A stretch of 64,000 nt of DNA from Fagopyrum homotropicum (GCA_033239125.1 BSWB01000006.1:121380242-121444241); one strand, 5' to 3'. Positions 23,298 to 34,509 are shown, counted from the first letter of the stretch. A program made the numbers and translations. Notes: generated by a model not told the origin, from the sequence alone.

Positions 23298-24600
23298 GTG
23301 AGGTCCTAGCTAACGATTCGAGTTCCCAGAACATGGGGTGTTCCACCTTGAATACAACGATTTGCGATTGAGTGAAGGCTGAACAACGATTGAGCATGAG
23401 TGAAGGCTAAACAACAATTGATCTCAAGAACGACGAATTTCCGGTGCTTTATGCTAAAGCACAACATGCCAAGAAGGTATTCTTAAATTTGGTCATTTTA
23501 TAGCATCTTGTTTTTTAGGAAATTACGGAGAAATGATGAAAGAGTAGTTATTTTTAGAATTTTTGTAAAGGGTCTTAACGTAAGTTATAGTGTAGTCAGC
23601 GCCTAGGGTAAGAATAATTATGTTGCATTTATTGGTGATCACGGAGGCCCTGGTATAGTTTTATACCCGTACTCCTGTTTAACTTTTTAACGAATAACGA
23701 GAATGGTAGAAAAGTTAACAATTATAAAAAAAATAGATACAAACACGCCAAATAAATATGGTTCACGAGTATAACCATAAAAACACAAAATAAGCAAAAT
23801 TTAACTAGTTCAATAGCACACTGAAAAAGAAAATATGCGAATAAAATATATTGTAAGAGCCAAACAGCTATGTTCTTGAATCCTTTCACTCGGGAATTGA
23901 TTTTTTGCTTACAATTCAAACAATATATCCTTCCGCCAAATACATCGATGTTGTTAATGTTACCATAAGCACTTGTTATGTTATGAACCCGGTTCGGTCA
24001 AACAGGTTTGTTGCGGTTGCTGGTTCCATGATGACGAATCGGTGGCCACTTTGATCGATGATCCAGATATGTTGCGGATTTAGGTATGGACTAATTTGAT
24101 ATTGTCATAAAAAAATTCAAACCAATCAAACTGAACGTGGTGGAACCTGTCTCTCCAGCGGCCGGTGTTAATGGTTGTTCCAACAAAGGCAAGAAAGATG
24201 GTGGTGGTGCAGTATATAAGTAGTGACTAGTGGTGGTCGAAGGTGATGGTATGGGCCCGACGGTTTCGGTGTGGATGAGGATGTCTCGTGGTTTTTTCGG
24301 TGAGACTCCGAGGGTTAATGAAGTATTGTTTTTAAAAATAATTTGCGGCTACAAAAATCAATTTAGAAGTAATCACAATTGATATTGAAAGCACTAAATA
24401 ACAAGAATGGTAGAAAAACTAACCGTAACGGTGACTACTCCGGTTGACTATTTTTTGGAATCTTGTGAAAGATTTGATTTTTTTAATAAAAAGGTCACAA
24501 TCAAGGTTGAACCCTAAGATGCTACTTGGAAGCACAAAAGGCTACGATCGGAAGGATCACCCAAATACAGTACCAATGAAGTCATGTAGAACTTTTTGCC
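23298..24600. repeat. Tandem duplication, second unit (about 1.3 kb)
   Basis: It opens with a copy of the LTR tail (GTGAGGTCCTAGC, then TGGGGTGTTCCACC), so the duplicated segment straddles the LTR/host junction. CCTTGAATACAACG recurs at 23346, a period of about 1519 bp. A block present at about 22247-22470 of the first unit is missing here, so the unit is shorter. Both units carry many independent substitutions, so the duplication is old. Confidence 0.85.
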
Positions 24601-24804
24601 GCCACCCTAAACACAATAGGTGTTCAAAGAACCCTAGAGCTCCTAGAGGTTTTCTTGAAGGTAGTTTAAGCACCATGTTGTACCAATGGAAAGTAGAATA
24701 CAATCAAGCAAGTCCAAGCGAGTTGCGAGCAAAACGTCCCTATTTGTAAGAGAGGGTGACCGAAAAATATACATAGGGACGGCTACTGCTGAGCTTAAAA
24801 ATCC
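24601..24804. other. Short spacer left of the complete Tekay-type element
   Basis: No gene is recognised. The frame that runs across it extends into the LTR and looks like chance. Confidence 0.5.
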
Positions 24805-24809
24805 CATGA

Positions 24810-26102
24810 TAGTTGTGGCTTTCACCCCCCCTGCGATGACAACGGCCGCTCCAAAGGCAAGCCGTGCCTTTCACCGCCCCCGCGGTAACAAGGGGCCGTC
24901 CCTACGGCTGGCCGCTCCAACGGCACAGGCAATCCACCCCTACGGATTTGGCACATATTACTCTCGATCTATTTTCGTTCATTTTATCTTCTTTCCATAG
25001 ATAGAAGATCCGATCTTTTATCTTATGGCCGGTTTTCCTATCTTATTCCTATCGCTAGAACGTCCTTCCTTATATCTTTCCACTCTTTTTCTATATAAAC
25101 CTCTCTTCTGTTCTTTTTCCCGTTTCTTGCATACATTTTCTTCACCCTCAAGAGCTCCAGCCGTTTTCCTTGCTTCTCTGTGATCTTGTTGAACGTTTAA
25201 GTTCCTTCTTCTTTGAGTTCTTCATCATGTTATGAGTTGCTGCATGCCTTTCCCTTCTTTTTGGTTTTCTTCTTCGTTCTTCCCTTTTCTTCTCCAAGGA
25301 TCAAGCTTGAGTCTTGATTCTTGTGGAGTGTTCCGTTGATGATATGTTGACGTTCACAAGCTCCCTTGGTTGAGTTGTGAAGTGTGAGAGTGTTGAAAGA
25401 GCAAGCTTTGGCCTTTGTCGTGGTTTTGCTGTCATCGAGAAGCCGACAGACGCTTCAGTCAAAGATCTGCCCCCGTTCCTACATAGAGCCGCCCATGCGC
25501 CTCTATCGCGTTGCCGCCCCTGCGCCTCTTCCAGCAGACCTTGTGGTTTTCTCAGCAGTCTTCCCGTCTTTGGTGACCTGCTTTCCTTCTTTGCTTTCTT
25601 CGTTCTTTTCCTTGATTCTTATGGATGTTGTTGCCCCCTGAGTGTGTTGTAAGACTAAGGTCGAGACCTTAGCATGTGGAGATCTCTTAGAGATCATTGA
25701 GACTTTAAGTTATTGAATTCTAGCAATTGTTTTGGTTCTGATTCGTGATGCCTTGTGTGAACAGGCTTTCCTTGCTCCCTTTCTTCTCTGATCGTTTGAG
25801 TTACCTTCGAGTGAGGTAAGTCCCTTAGACCTTTGGTTTTATATTGAGTTTTGGGGTTCCCGTACATTATAGGACGGGATCGGGTTTATGTTTATGTTGT
25901 TGTTTCCCCTTTTGTTTTGAACTCGGGTGCGAGTCTTTTACGTTTTCCTTTGTTTAAACCTTTGGTTTTATATTGTGTTTTGGTTTTCATTTGTTTGTGC
26001 CTTGTTGTAAGATCCATTGTGTTGTTGCTACTTTGAGGGTCGGGACCCATTGTGAGGTCTTAGCCCGTAACACTTCGAGTTCTCAGAAGTTGGGGTATTA
26101 AT
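24810..26102 (+). repeat. 5' LTR of the complete element, internally deleted
   Basis: It starts TAGTTGTGG, apparently a TG terminus changed to TA, since CATGA precedes it. It runs through CCGCCCCCGCGG (24874-24885) and the 'AGAAGATCCGATCTT' region to a mutated GGGGTATTAAT end. Of the splice-donor hairpin only the left arm remains (25816-25822): the sequence jumps from GTAAGTCCCTTAGAC to a CTTTGGTTTTATATTGAG word and then to the GGTTCCCGTACATTATAG box, skipping about 540 bp present in the 3' LTR. Confidence 0.88.
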
Positions 26103-26105
26103 ATA

Positions 26106-26123
26106 TGGTATCAAAGGTCTAGG
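26106..26123 (+). other. Primer binding site, initiator tRNA-Met type
   Basis: TGGTATCAAAGGTCTAGG lies 3 bp after the LTR. It resembles TGGTATCAGAGC, the complement of the 3' end of plant initiator tRNA-Met, with one change in the first twelve bases. Confidence 0.85.
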
Positions 26124-26371
26124 TTGAAAACAATGGCACTAGAAATCTTCTAAAGGTCGGATAGATAAATAAGCAGAACCCGAAAGGGGTCTACGTTTTC
26201 AAAAGGGGGTTTTGTTTTTAAACTTGTCTGTTTGGGATAGATGCACGGGCGACCACCACCACCTCTACGGATCTCAACAGTTAGTGTTTCTATATGTTGG
26301 CCTTTATATGTTTTTTCCCGATTTCTACTTTAGTTGTACCTTGGCCTTATCTATATCTATCCTTATAGCAG

Positions 26372-27600
26372 ATGACGCATACTAGAGGTATATCTGCTAT
26401 GTGGAAAGGAAGGGGTCGGCCACCACTTCCACCTGCCGTCCGTGGACGAGGATGTGAAGGAAGACCTCCACTAGCTAGAAGTCGGGACCAAGCCCCAGTT
26501 GCTGATCCGCCTATCGCTGAGGCGTTCGTTGAGGAAGTTGCTGAGAGCATTTTTCCTAAGGTTGGGAACGGGACCGCCGCTAGGTCCGGAGCACAGAGAG
26601 CACAGTCAACTAAGGCTGGTCGAGTGTCTATAGGAACTTCTGCATATCATGATTATGTGTAGAGAGTTGAGGATGTTATCAAGATTGGAGGACCTGTATG
26701 AGCACCGTCAGTTCCTGCGAGATCAGCTGAGGTTTCACAAAGATTTAAGCAAGTTGTTGTTGCTCCTGCTAGAGTTGCTGAGGTTGTTAGAGAACCGGAT
26801 GAGGCAAGAGAGTCGAGGCCCGACAGTTGGTTGAAGGCTTTCGACCAACTAAAGGTTCCCACTTTCATGAGAAAGACTAGTTTGGAGGTGGAGTTATGGC
26901 TTGGACAGCTAGATCCTGTTGTGGAGGCGATCGGTTGCCCAAAGGGACGTCGAGTCGACATAACACAGACGTTGCTTAAGGATCAGGCCCATTCCTAGTG
27001 GAGGACCGCTCGCAGTAAAGTCACTAGTTATGAGCAGATGAATACGGTGATCAGGGATCGCTATTGCTCTACAACAATGAGTAGAGATTGTCTTCAGGAT
27101 TTTCTCGAGGTTGGATTCGAGGATTTGCTTATTACTGAGATTGTCAGCAAGTTTCAGGAAGAGCTATCTTTGCTGGGTCCTTCTACACCACCCGAGGACC
27201 AACATGATTACCTCTTCTCTCGGAGGTTGAGAGAGTCTACACGCTCTTATCTTGCTGGTTTCCGTTGTGATTCTCTGACGGACAATAGGGGTAGAGCATT
27301 TGCTTATGAGAGAGACCGATAGGGTCAGAGGAGAAATTCTCAAACATGAGGTCCTGCGAAGAGACAGAGGACTAGATCAGCCAATACTAGAGGTGAAGCT
27401 TATAGTTTTGGGCGCATTCAAACACCGGGACACTCTGGTTTCCAACAGATTTCCGACAAAGGACGGTAGTGTCATAACTGCGGAGGTAGAAGACACATCC
27501 GAGTTGATTGCAAGAAGCCTATAGTGACTTGTTATTCATGTGGAAAGCCCGGACATAGAGATGCGTTTTGCCGTCAGGGCAAGGCGCTATCTCAGTAGAG
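26372..27600 (+). pseudogene. gag with two CCHC zinc knuckles
   Basis: The frame opens with MTHTRGISAMWKGRGRPPLP at 26372, the first ATG after the primer binding site. Stops and frame changes follow. Recognisable gag pieces are WLKAFDQLKVPTFMRKTSLE (about 26830), MNTVIRDRYCSTTMSRDCLQ (27038), FEDLLITEIVSKFQEELSLL and HDYLFSRRLRESTRSYLAGF. Two CX2CX4HX4C knuckles lie in one frame: CHNCGGRRHIRVDC (27470-27511) and CYSCGKPGHRDAFC (27530-27571). Capsid and RNA-binding roles follow from the family. Two knuckles is normal for chromovirus-type plant gypsy elements. The copy cannot make a full protein. Confidence 0.88.
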
Positions 27601-27799
27601 TTTTTCCTTGCTAGTGGTGTAGGAGGTGGACATAGGCCTTAGTATCAGCAACAATAGAGAGTTCCTGGTTCTACCGCTCCTCAGGGTTCCACTCTGGGTT
27701 AGGGCAGAGGACAAGGAGGTGGTACTTCTAATACCAGAGGTGCCTCAGAAATAGTTAATCAGATGAGGAGTGTAGTGGAGCCGACCGCTGCAACGACCA

Positions 27800-28240
27800 C
27801 AGGTACCATTCATATTAAATTTTTTTCCTGTTAAAGTTCTTTTCGACACCGCTTCTACGCATTCTTTTATATCTGATGCATGCGTTGATACATTGGTCTT
27901 ACTTACCATAGAAGGTAGACCCTTCTTTTTACGATTACCCAACGGGGGTAAGATTAGAGGTACACGAGAGGTTTGTGATTGCCCTATTAGATTGGGAGGT
28001 CGCGATTAGCCAGCTGACATCTTCGTTGTGTACTTAATACATGAAAAAGTTATACTTGGCATGGACTGGGTGGATCGACATAGAGCAGTTATGGGCATCG
28101 GCAAGAGGATAGTGACGGTAACTACAGATTCAAGTTATATGAAGATTTTCCATTGATGGGATCTTGGGAAGACTGGTACAGTCATCGGTGCAGTCCGAGC
28201 TACGAGACTTATCGGTCAGGGTTGTGAGGCTTTTTGGTGC
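27800..28240 (+). pseudogene. Retroviral-type aspartic protease remnant
   Basis: VLFDTASTHSFISDACV (about 27834-27880) is the active-site region. The usual DTG/DSG triad reads DTA here, a substitution of the glycine expected to harm catalysis. The C-terminal flap-side block VILGMDWVDRHRAVMG (about 28049) fits the ILGMDWL motif of gypsy proteases. The domain sits between gag and RT as expected. Confidence 0.82.
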
Positions 28241-28246
28241 TATGTC

Positions 28247-29090
28247 ATGAAGGATAGTATAGGTCTAACTTATGAGGAGATTCCAGTAACTTGCAAGTTT
28301 TCCGACGTTTTTGGAGAGCCATCAGGTTTATCTCCACAGAGGAGCGTAGACTTTGGAATTGAACTAGAGCCTTGTACGAGACCGATCTCTAAGGCTCCTT
28401 ACTGTATGTCCCCTATCAAGATGCTTGAGCTTAAGAAGCAGCTCGAGGAGTTAGTATAGAAGGGCTTCATCCACCCTAGTGTATCTCCTTGGGGCGTACC
28501 AGTACTCTTCGTCAGGAAGAAAGACGGGTCAGTGAGGTTATGCATCGACTACCGAGAGCTTAACAAGGTGATGATCAAGAATAAGTACCCATTGCCCCAT
28601 ATTAACGATCTTTTGGACCAACTGCATGGAGCTTTACTGTTTTCACGGATTGATTTCAGATCCGGATATCACCAGCTGAGGGTGACAGAGCAGAACATAG
28701 CCAAGACGGAATTTCAGACCATGTATGGACACTACGAGTTTGTAGTGATGCCATTTGGCTTACGAACGTGCCCGTAGCTTTCGTGGAGTTGATAAACAAC
28801 ATCTTCATCGACTTCCTAGACCAGTTTGTAGTTGTCTTCATAGATGACATTCTAGTATACTCTCGCAGTAAATAGGAGCATGTAGTAAAATTATGGATCA
28901 TACTCCAAATCCTCCAAGATAGAGAGCTTTATGTCAAGCTCTCTAAGTGAGAGTTTTGGATGTCCGAAGTAGCGTTCCTTGGTCACATCGTTTCAGCTGA
29001 AGGGATCAAGGTGGATCCGGCGAAGATCGAGTCATTAGCATCATGACCACCTCCTAAGAATGTCAAAGAGGTACATAGCTCTTAGGATTG
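28247..29090 (+). pseudogene. Reverse transcriptase remnant
   Basis: Motifs appear in the right order: DVFGEPSGLSPQRSVDFGIE, PYCMSPIKMLELKKQLEELV, a stop, GFIHPSVSPWGVPVLFVRKK, VRLCIDYRELNKVMIKNKYP, LFSRIDFRSGYHQLRV, VVMPFGLRTCP. A frameshift follows, then the catalytic VFIDDILVYS (FIDD at 28837-28848) and FLGHIVSAEGIKVDPAKIES. Stops at GT(A)TAGAAG (about 28457), AAATAG (28871) and others interrupt it; several look like CAG-to-TAG or TGG-to-TGA changes. Both catalytic aspartates are kept. Confidence 0.92.
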
Positions 29091-29640
29091 GTGAGCTATT
29101 ACCGGCATTTTGTTGAGGGCTTTTCAGTTATCACCCGACATCTCACTTCCTTGTTGAGGAAGTCTACGAGATTCTTGTGGTCCGAGTTGTGCCTACAAAG
29201 GTTTGAGGAGCTGAAGAAGAGGTTTCCCTGTACTCCCATGTTAGCTCAGCCAGAAGGCATTGAGGACTTTGTAGTTTACAGCGACGCATCCAAGCTCGGC
29301 TTGGGATGTGCTCTAATGCAGAGGGGTAAGATGATTACATACGCGTCTAGACAGCTGAAGACGTACGAGGAGAATTACCCTACCCATGACCTGGAGTTAG
29401 TTGTTGTTGTTCACGCCTTAAAGATTTGGACGCATTATTTGTACGGAGCTACGTGTTAGATTTTCACAGACCATAAGAGTCTGAAGTATATATTTACTCA
29501 GCGAGAGTTGAATAACCGCTAGAGAAGATGGGTAGAGTTGATCAAGGATTTGATATTGAGATCTTATACCACCTAGGGAAGGCGACTGTGGTAGCTAATG
29601 CCCTTAGTAGGAAGACTCCCCGGGAGATGACGATCGCTAG
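29091..29640 (+). pseudogene. RNase H remnant
   Basis: The connection block YYRHFVEGFSVITRHLTSLL leads to RNase H: VVYSDASKLGLGCALMQRGK (first D), YPTHDLELVVVVHALKIWTH (E), a stop where the relative at 43861 reads CQ, then IFTDHKSLKYIFTQRELNNR (D), another stop in place of Q, and a frameshift before the ALSRKTP end. Compared with the copy at 43650-44105, two of the stops are CAG-to-TAG changes. Confidence 0.9.
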
Positions 29641-30750
29641 GCTGACAGCTCTGCCACAGTTACAGCGAGATCTTGCATGACTTGAGATGGATATCCACTT
29701 TCCAGATTCCGACAGCTAGTTGTCCACCATGGAGATCTTACCTGATTTGTTGGTAGAGATCCGACATAAGCAGAAGGGTTGCCTAGCTTTGACACAGATC
29801 CGAGATCGGATGTCTCGAGAAGAGGCACCATAGTTTGCAGTCGGTGCTGATGAGATATTGAGACGCCAGGAGCGTGTTTGTGTGCCTTCGAATCGAGAGT
29901 TGAGACAGAGGATCCTACAAGAGGCTCACTCTTCACCTTACTAAGTGCACCCAGGTGGGAGTAAGATGTATCAAGATATGAGACGCTCTTTCTAGTGAGG
30001 AGGTCTGATGCTAGATGTAACGAGATATGTAGCTCAGTGTGTGACTTGTCAGCAGGTCAAGATCGAGCATCATCGACCAGAAGGAGAGCTACACTCACTT
30101 TCCGTCCCTCATTGGAAGTGGGAAGACATCTCGATGGATTTTGTTACCGGTTTGAGGCTGAGTCAAGGCTTTGATGCTATCTGGATTATAGTAGATAGAC
30201 TAAAGAAGACCGCACATGTCCTTCTGATCAAGGAAACTTGGACGGTAAGTCGATTGGCAAAGGAGTGCACTAGATAGATAGTGAGACTTCATGGAGTACC
30301 TAGGACGATAGTCTTTGAAAAAGACGGACGGTTCACCTAGATATTCTGGCAAAAAGTGCATGCCGCCCTAGGTACGAGTCTACAGTTCACGATTGCTTAT
30401 CATTCTCAAACCGATGGTCAGTTCGAACACACCATCCAGACTCTAGAGGACATGTTCAGAGCCTGCGTGTTAGACTAAGGACATGTGTGGCCAGATCACC
30501 TCCCCTTAGTGGAGTTTTTGTAAAACAACAATTGGCACGCTTTGATCAGGATGGCTCCTTTTGAGGCATTATACGGACAGAGATGTCGTACACCGTTCTG
30601 TTAGGACAAGCCGAGTAGTGCTAGTAGTGTAAAATCTGAGCATATACAAGATGATATGGCTCGAGTAGCAGCGATCCGATAGTGAATGTTAGCAGCGTAG
30701 AGTCGTCAAAAGTCTTACGCAGATAAGAGGCACAAACATCTAAATTTCAG
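29641..30750 (+). pseudogene. Integrase remnant
   Basis: An HHCC finger is visible (EAHSSPY...VHPGGSKMYQDM...CVTCQQVK, about 29920-30058). The core follows with DISMDFVTGLRLSQGFDAIW (first D), TIVFEKDGRF (second D kept, context degraded) and HSQTDGQFEHTIQTLEDMF (E). WPDHLPLVEFL and FEALYGQRCRTPF close the core. At least eight stops interrupt it. This enzyme inserts the cDNA; here it is inactive. Confidence 0.9.
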
Positions 30751-31191
30751 AGTTGGAGCTCATGTATGGTTGAGAGTATCTCCGACACGAGGTTTTCGAT
30801 GTTTCGGCGTCAAGGGGAAGCTGAGTCCTAGATACGTCGGGCCTTTCGAGATTCTTGAGCGAGTTGGAGAGGCAACATACAGACTTGCTTTGCCACCGAA
30901 GCTTGAGGGTGTTCACCTAGTTTTCCACGTGTCTCAGTAATGGGAGTACGTACCAGACTCGAGACACATCATCAGTCATGAGGATCTAGTGGTCGAGCCA
31001 GATCACACGTGTGTTGAGCATCCGGTAGTTGTCTTAGAGCGTAGTACGAGATGCTTGCGTTCGAAGAACATACCGATGATGAAGATTAATTGGTCGATGC
31101 GAGGAGCAGATGAGGCGACTTGGGAGACAGAGGATAGTATCTAGAGGAACTATCCGGAGTTCTACGCTGAGCTTGATGCACCTTTAGCATA
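30751..31191 (+). pseudogene. GPY/F module and C-terminal chromodomain remnant
   Basis: KLSPRYVGPFEILERVGEATYRLALPP (about 30818-30898) is the GPY/F module of chromovirus integrases. After FHVSQ the tail ERSTRCLRSKNIPMMKINW, with GADEATWETEDSI and the end NYPEFYAEL, has the spacing of a plant chromodomain: a strand, K(I/V)xW, EATWE and a final helix. Chromodomains at this place bind methylated histone H3 or other heterochromatin marks and steer integration. Stops precede WEYVPDS and NYPEF. Confidence 0.85.
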
Positions 31192-31344
31192 GTTGTTATG
31201 TTTCGGTTTTTTTTATTCAGTTATGTACGCTTTTGTGATGTTTTGAGTTACATGCCCCATGTCGGAATATATGAGTTGAGTTCAGCTTTTCTGTGTTGTT
31301 GTTGTGTGATCGTTTGGGTTGTTGCAAGTTTCGAGACAAAACTT

Positions 31345-31362
31345 CTTTTTATGGGGATCTGA
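31345..31362 (+). other. Polypurine tract of the complete element
   Basis: TTTTTATGGGGATCTGA directly precedes the TGTAATAGCC start of the 3' LTR. This is the expected plus-strand priming site, though short and weak. Confidence 0.6.
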
Positions 31363-32725
31363 TGTAATAGCCAGTTTTTGTTGTTTCTGCCCCTACGGTG
31401 ACAATGGCCGCTCCAACGGCAAGATGTGCATGTCACCGCTCCCGGGGTGACACAGGGTTGCCCCTATGGCATGGGCAATCCGCCCTTGCGGATTTACCAC
31501 AGATTGCACCCGATTTATTTTCGTTCGTTTTATCTTCTTTCCATAGATAGAAGATCCGATCTTCTATCTTATGGGCCGGGTTTCCTATCTTATTCCTAAC
31601 TCTAGAATGTCCTTTCTACTATCTTTCCACTCCTTTTCTATATAAACCCGTATTCTCTTCTTTTTCTCTTTCCTTACATACGTTTTTTTTACCCTCGAGC
31701 GCTACAACCGTTTCCCTTGCTTCCTTGTGATCTGGCTGAACGTGTAAGTTCCTTCTTCTATGAGTTCTTCATCACGTTCATGAGTTGATGCATGTCATTT
31801 CCTTCTATTTTGTTTTCTCCTTCGTTCTTCCCTTTTCTTCTTCTCCAAGGATCAAGCTTGAGCCTTAATTCTTGTGGAGCGTTCCATTGATAATATGTTG
31901 ACGTTCACATGCTCTCTTGGTTGAGTTGTGAAGTGTGAGAGTGTTGAAAGATAAAGCTTTGGCCTTTATCGTGGTTTTGGTGTCATCGAGAAGCCGACAA
32001 ACGCTTTTGTCGAAGATCCGCCCCCGCGCCTGCACAGAGCCGCCCCTGCGCCTCTGTCACGTTGCCGCCCCTGCACCTCTTCCAGCCGACCCTGTGCTTT
32101 TCTCAATAGTATTCCCGTCTTTGGGAGCTGCTTTTCTTTTTTGCTTTCCTCGTTCCTTTCCTTGATTCTTATGGATGTTGTTGCCCCCCGACTGTGCTGT
32201 AAGACTAAGGTCGAGCCCTTAGCATGTGGAGATATCTTAGAGATCATTTAAACTAGAATTTATAGACTTCTAGCAACCGTTTAGATTGTAATTCGTGATG
32301 CCTTATGTGAACAGGCTTTCCATGCTCCCTTCTTGAGGGAAACTGAGTTGTTCTCTGATCGTTTGAGTTACCTTCGAGTGAGGTAAGTCCCTTAGACTTA
32401 CTTAGCTTCATTCCGTATATTGGTTTATGTGTTTTTGCTTGTTTGTGTTGTTTATCGTTTATAACGGATAACCGGAATAGGAATCACCCGTTATAACCGT
32501 AACTGGCCCAAGTGTATGATAACCGGGCGCTGACCACTTGTCTTGTTTTTCAGGAGATTAGAATGTGCTCTTGCAACCCAGGCATGTAGGTAACAGATAG
32601 TACTGATCTATTCATGTTGGTAGACAAAAGCGGAGGCGAGTTTTGGGACATTCTCGTTGACAAAAGAAGTTGAATTAGTAATGGATAACTTAATGAAAGA
32701 TAATAGCTGGTTGAGTGTGAGCACG

Positions 32726-32798
<73 letters not shown>

Positions 32799-33180
32799 CT
32801 TATGTGTGTTTGTGTCTTTACGTTCTTTCTGATATCTAGAATGTTAGCTAACGGTTTATACCGATGTTGTAGATGTCTTGCATGATATAGGTGTTGTTGA
32901 GTGATCCGGATTGTGTGGTCAGCCGGGGTTCCCGTACATTATAGGACGGGGTCGGGTTTATGTTGTTGTTGTTGTTGTTGTTTCCCTTTTTGTTTTGAAC
33001 TCGGTTGCGAGTCTTCTATGCTTTCCTTTGTTTAAACCTTTGTTTTTATATTGAGTTTTTGTTTTCATTTGTATGTGCCTTATTGTAAGATCTGTTTTGT
33101 TGTTGTTACTTTGGGGGTCGGGACCCATTGTGAGGTCCTAGCCCGTAACGCTTCGAGTTTTTAGAACATGGGGTGTTACA
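31363..33180 (+). repeat. 3' LTR of the complete element, full length
   Basis: The LTR is 1818 bp, from TGTAATAGCC to GGGGTGTTACA. It holds CCGCCCTTGCGG (31480-31491), the complete hairpin (32383-32401), a long (TA)n tract (about 32729-32794), GTTAGCTAAC (32843-32852), the TGGTCAGCCGGGGTTCCCGTAC box (about 32917) and the GGGTCGGGACCC tail (about 33116). It preserves the region deleted in the 5' LTR. Confidence 0.92.
32729..32794. repeat. (TA)n microsatellite inside the 3' LTR
   Basis: Over 30 TA units interrupt the LTR between CACGT and TTTTCTTATG. The related LTR at 20751-21826 has only a few bases here, so the tract grew after the families parted. No TIR element lies in it. Confidence 0.97.
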
Positions 33181-33185
33181 CATGA

Positions 33186-34187
33186 TTCATCTAGAATAAG
33201 ATAAGATATATCCCTAAGAAAATAATAAAATAAGATCAATCTTCTAGAAAGATTAGATCTTACTTGAAAGAATAAAATCTAAGATCAATCTTTGAATAAG
33301 ATAAGATATATTTTTAAGATTCCCTATTAGAAGATATAAATTTTATTTGTAAAATAAATAAAATAATTTTGACCTTGCTTGCTTGCACTCTTAGAACATG
33401 ACTGACTATGATCTCATGCATTCTTGACCTTGTAGTTTGGAAAGACCTTATCCATCTTCTCTTCCTAGTAGGAGGCTTTGAACATGTTCTCGCTACCATG
33501 GTTGATGCCGAATGTGATCCTGCGTCCATAGATGATCCTTAATGTGCTCCTACGCCCAGGTGTGATCCTTGAAATCCTCGATGTGATCCTATATTTGGAT
33601 GTGACCCTGGTGATGCTCCTGCATCAAGAAGCATAGACACTTCCTCCGCCTTCTCTCCGTACCCAACTCGCCAATAAAAAAACATATTAAATTTCCACAT
33701 GCTACAAAAGTAGAGAGGAATCAAAGCATGATGTTTTCTTTCTTGGTGAATACGCAAACACACGTTTACGTCTTACAGAGCATAATAACCTGTTAAGAAG
33801 GCATTTGCAGCAAACTTCATCACACATTGCTTATTTCTCCTTATATTACAATAAACCAGGTTATGATGAGTTTTCAATGGCACTACAATAGATCCACATT
33901 CTAGGTTAGAATCATTTAGCACAAGTGCAGCATAATATATTATCCAATGAATTAAGCAATAAATAAATCATTTTGATTGCTATAAGATTTGCAAAACCCA
34001 TTTAAATTTGCTTGATTAGTAACTCAAATATCTATAGATCATTCCAAATAAACATAATATTGGAAATTGAAGTATTAATCATACTATTATAAAGCCTAAG
34101 ACACATCTGAGTGGCAGAGAAGGGAACAAATTGTCCACAAACACTACAAGTCTAGGTTGAAATATGTAGAGATATACTTAGTATATA

Positions 34188-34190
<3 letters not shown>
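33186..34190. other. AT-rich intergenic stretch
   Basis: I see no gene. An AATAAGATAAGATATAT word repeats at about 33191 and 33294. A TGTGATCCT-type word recurs several times between 33510 and 33610, a small degenerate tandem repeat. Confidence 0.55.

Positions 34191-34192
<2 letters not shown>

Positions 34193-34260
<68 letters not shown>
34193..34260. repeat. (TA)n microsatellite
   Basis: Over 30 TA units abut the left end of the small TIR element at 34261. Confidence 0.97.
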
Positions 34261-34264
<4 letters not shown>

Positions 34265-34509
34265 AGGGTTGACTCCCATGTAAATAGCTCTTACCATGTA
34301 AAATGAGAACAAATTGTATCCATTAGATCGTTAAATAGATGGCTGAGATTAGACGATAATAAAGAAAAAAAATCGTGTTATTAATGGAAGAAGATTCGCC
34401 GGCATTGAATCTATATATTCGGCGGTATAGTCACATATATTCGACGGTATACTCACATATATTCGGTGTTTACACGTTCACACGATAAGAGCCATTTACA
34501 TATGAGTCA

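Larger units (their letters stand above)
24810..33180 (+). mobile_element. Complete Tekay/Del-like chromovirus, decayed
   Basis: The element is bounded by CATGA on both sides (24805-24809 and 33181-33185), a perfect 5-bp target duplication. Order: 5' LTR, initiator-Met-type primer binding site, gag with two zinc knuckles, protease, RT, RNase H, integrase, GPY/F module, chromodomain remnant, polypurine tract, 3' LTR. Coding regions carry many stops, a large share of them TAG where the family has CAG. The 5' LTR is about 0.5 kb shorter than the 3' LTR because of an internal deletion. The gene order and the chromodomain at the integrase end place it in the chromovirus group; Tekay/Del is my best lineage call. 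Confidence 0.9.

Noticed and set aside
25377..25652. Frames in the GC-rich LTR segment as coding
   Set aside because: Several overlapping frames exist in the same LTR segment, and the matching 3' LTR region has different frames.
32729..32794. A TIR element in the (TA)n tract of the 3' LTR
   Set aside because: The LTR sequence continues directly on both sides of the tract; no inverted ends are present.
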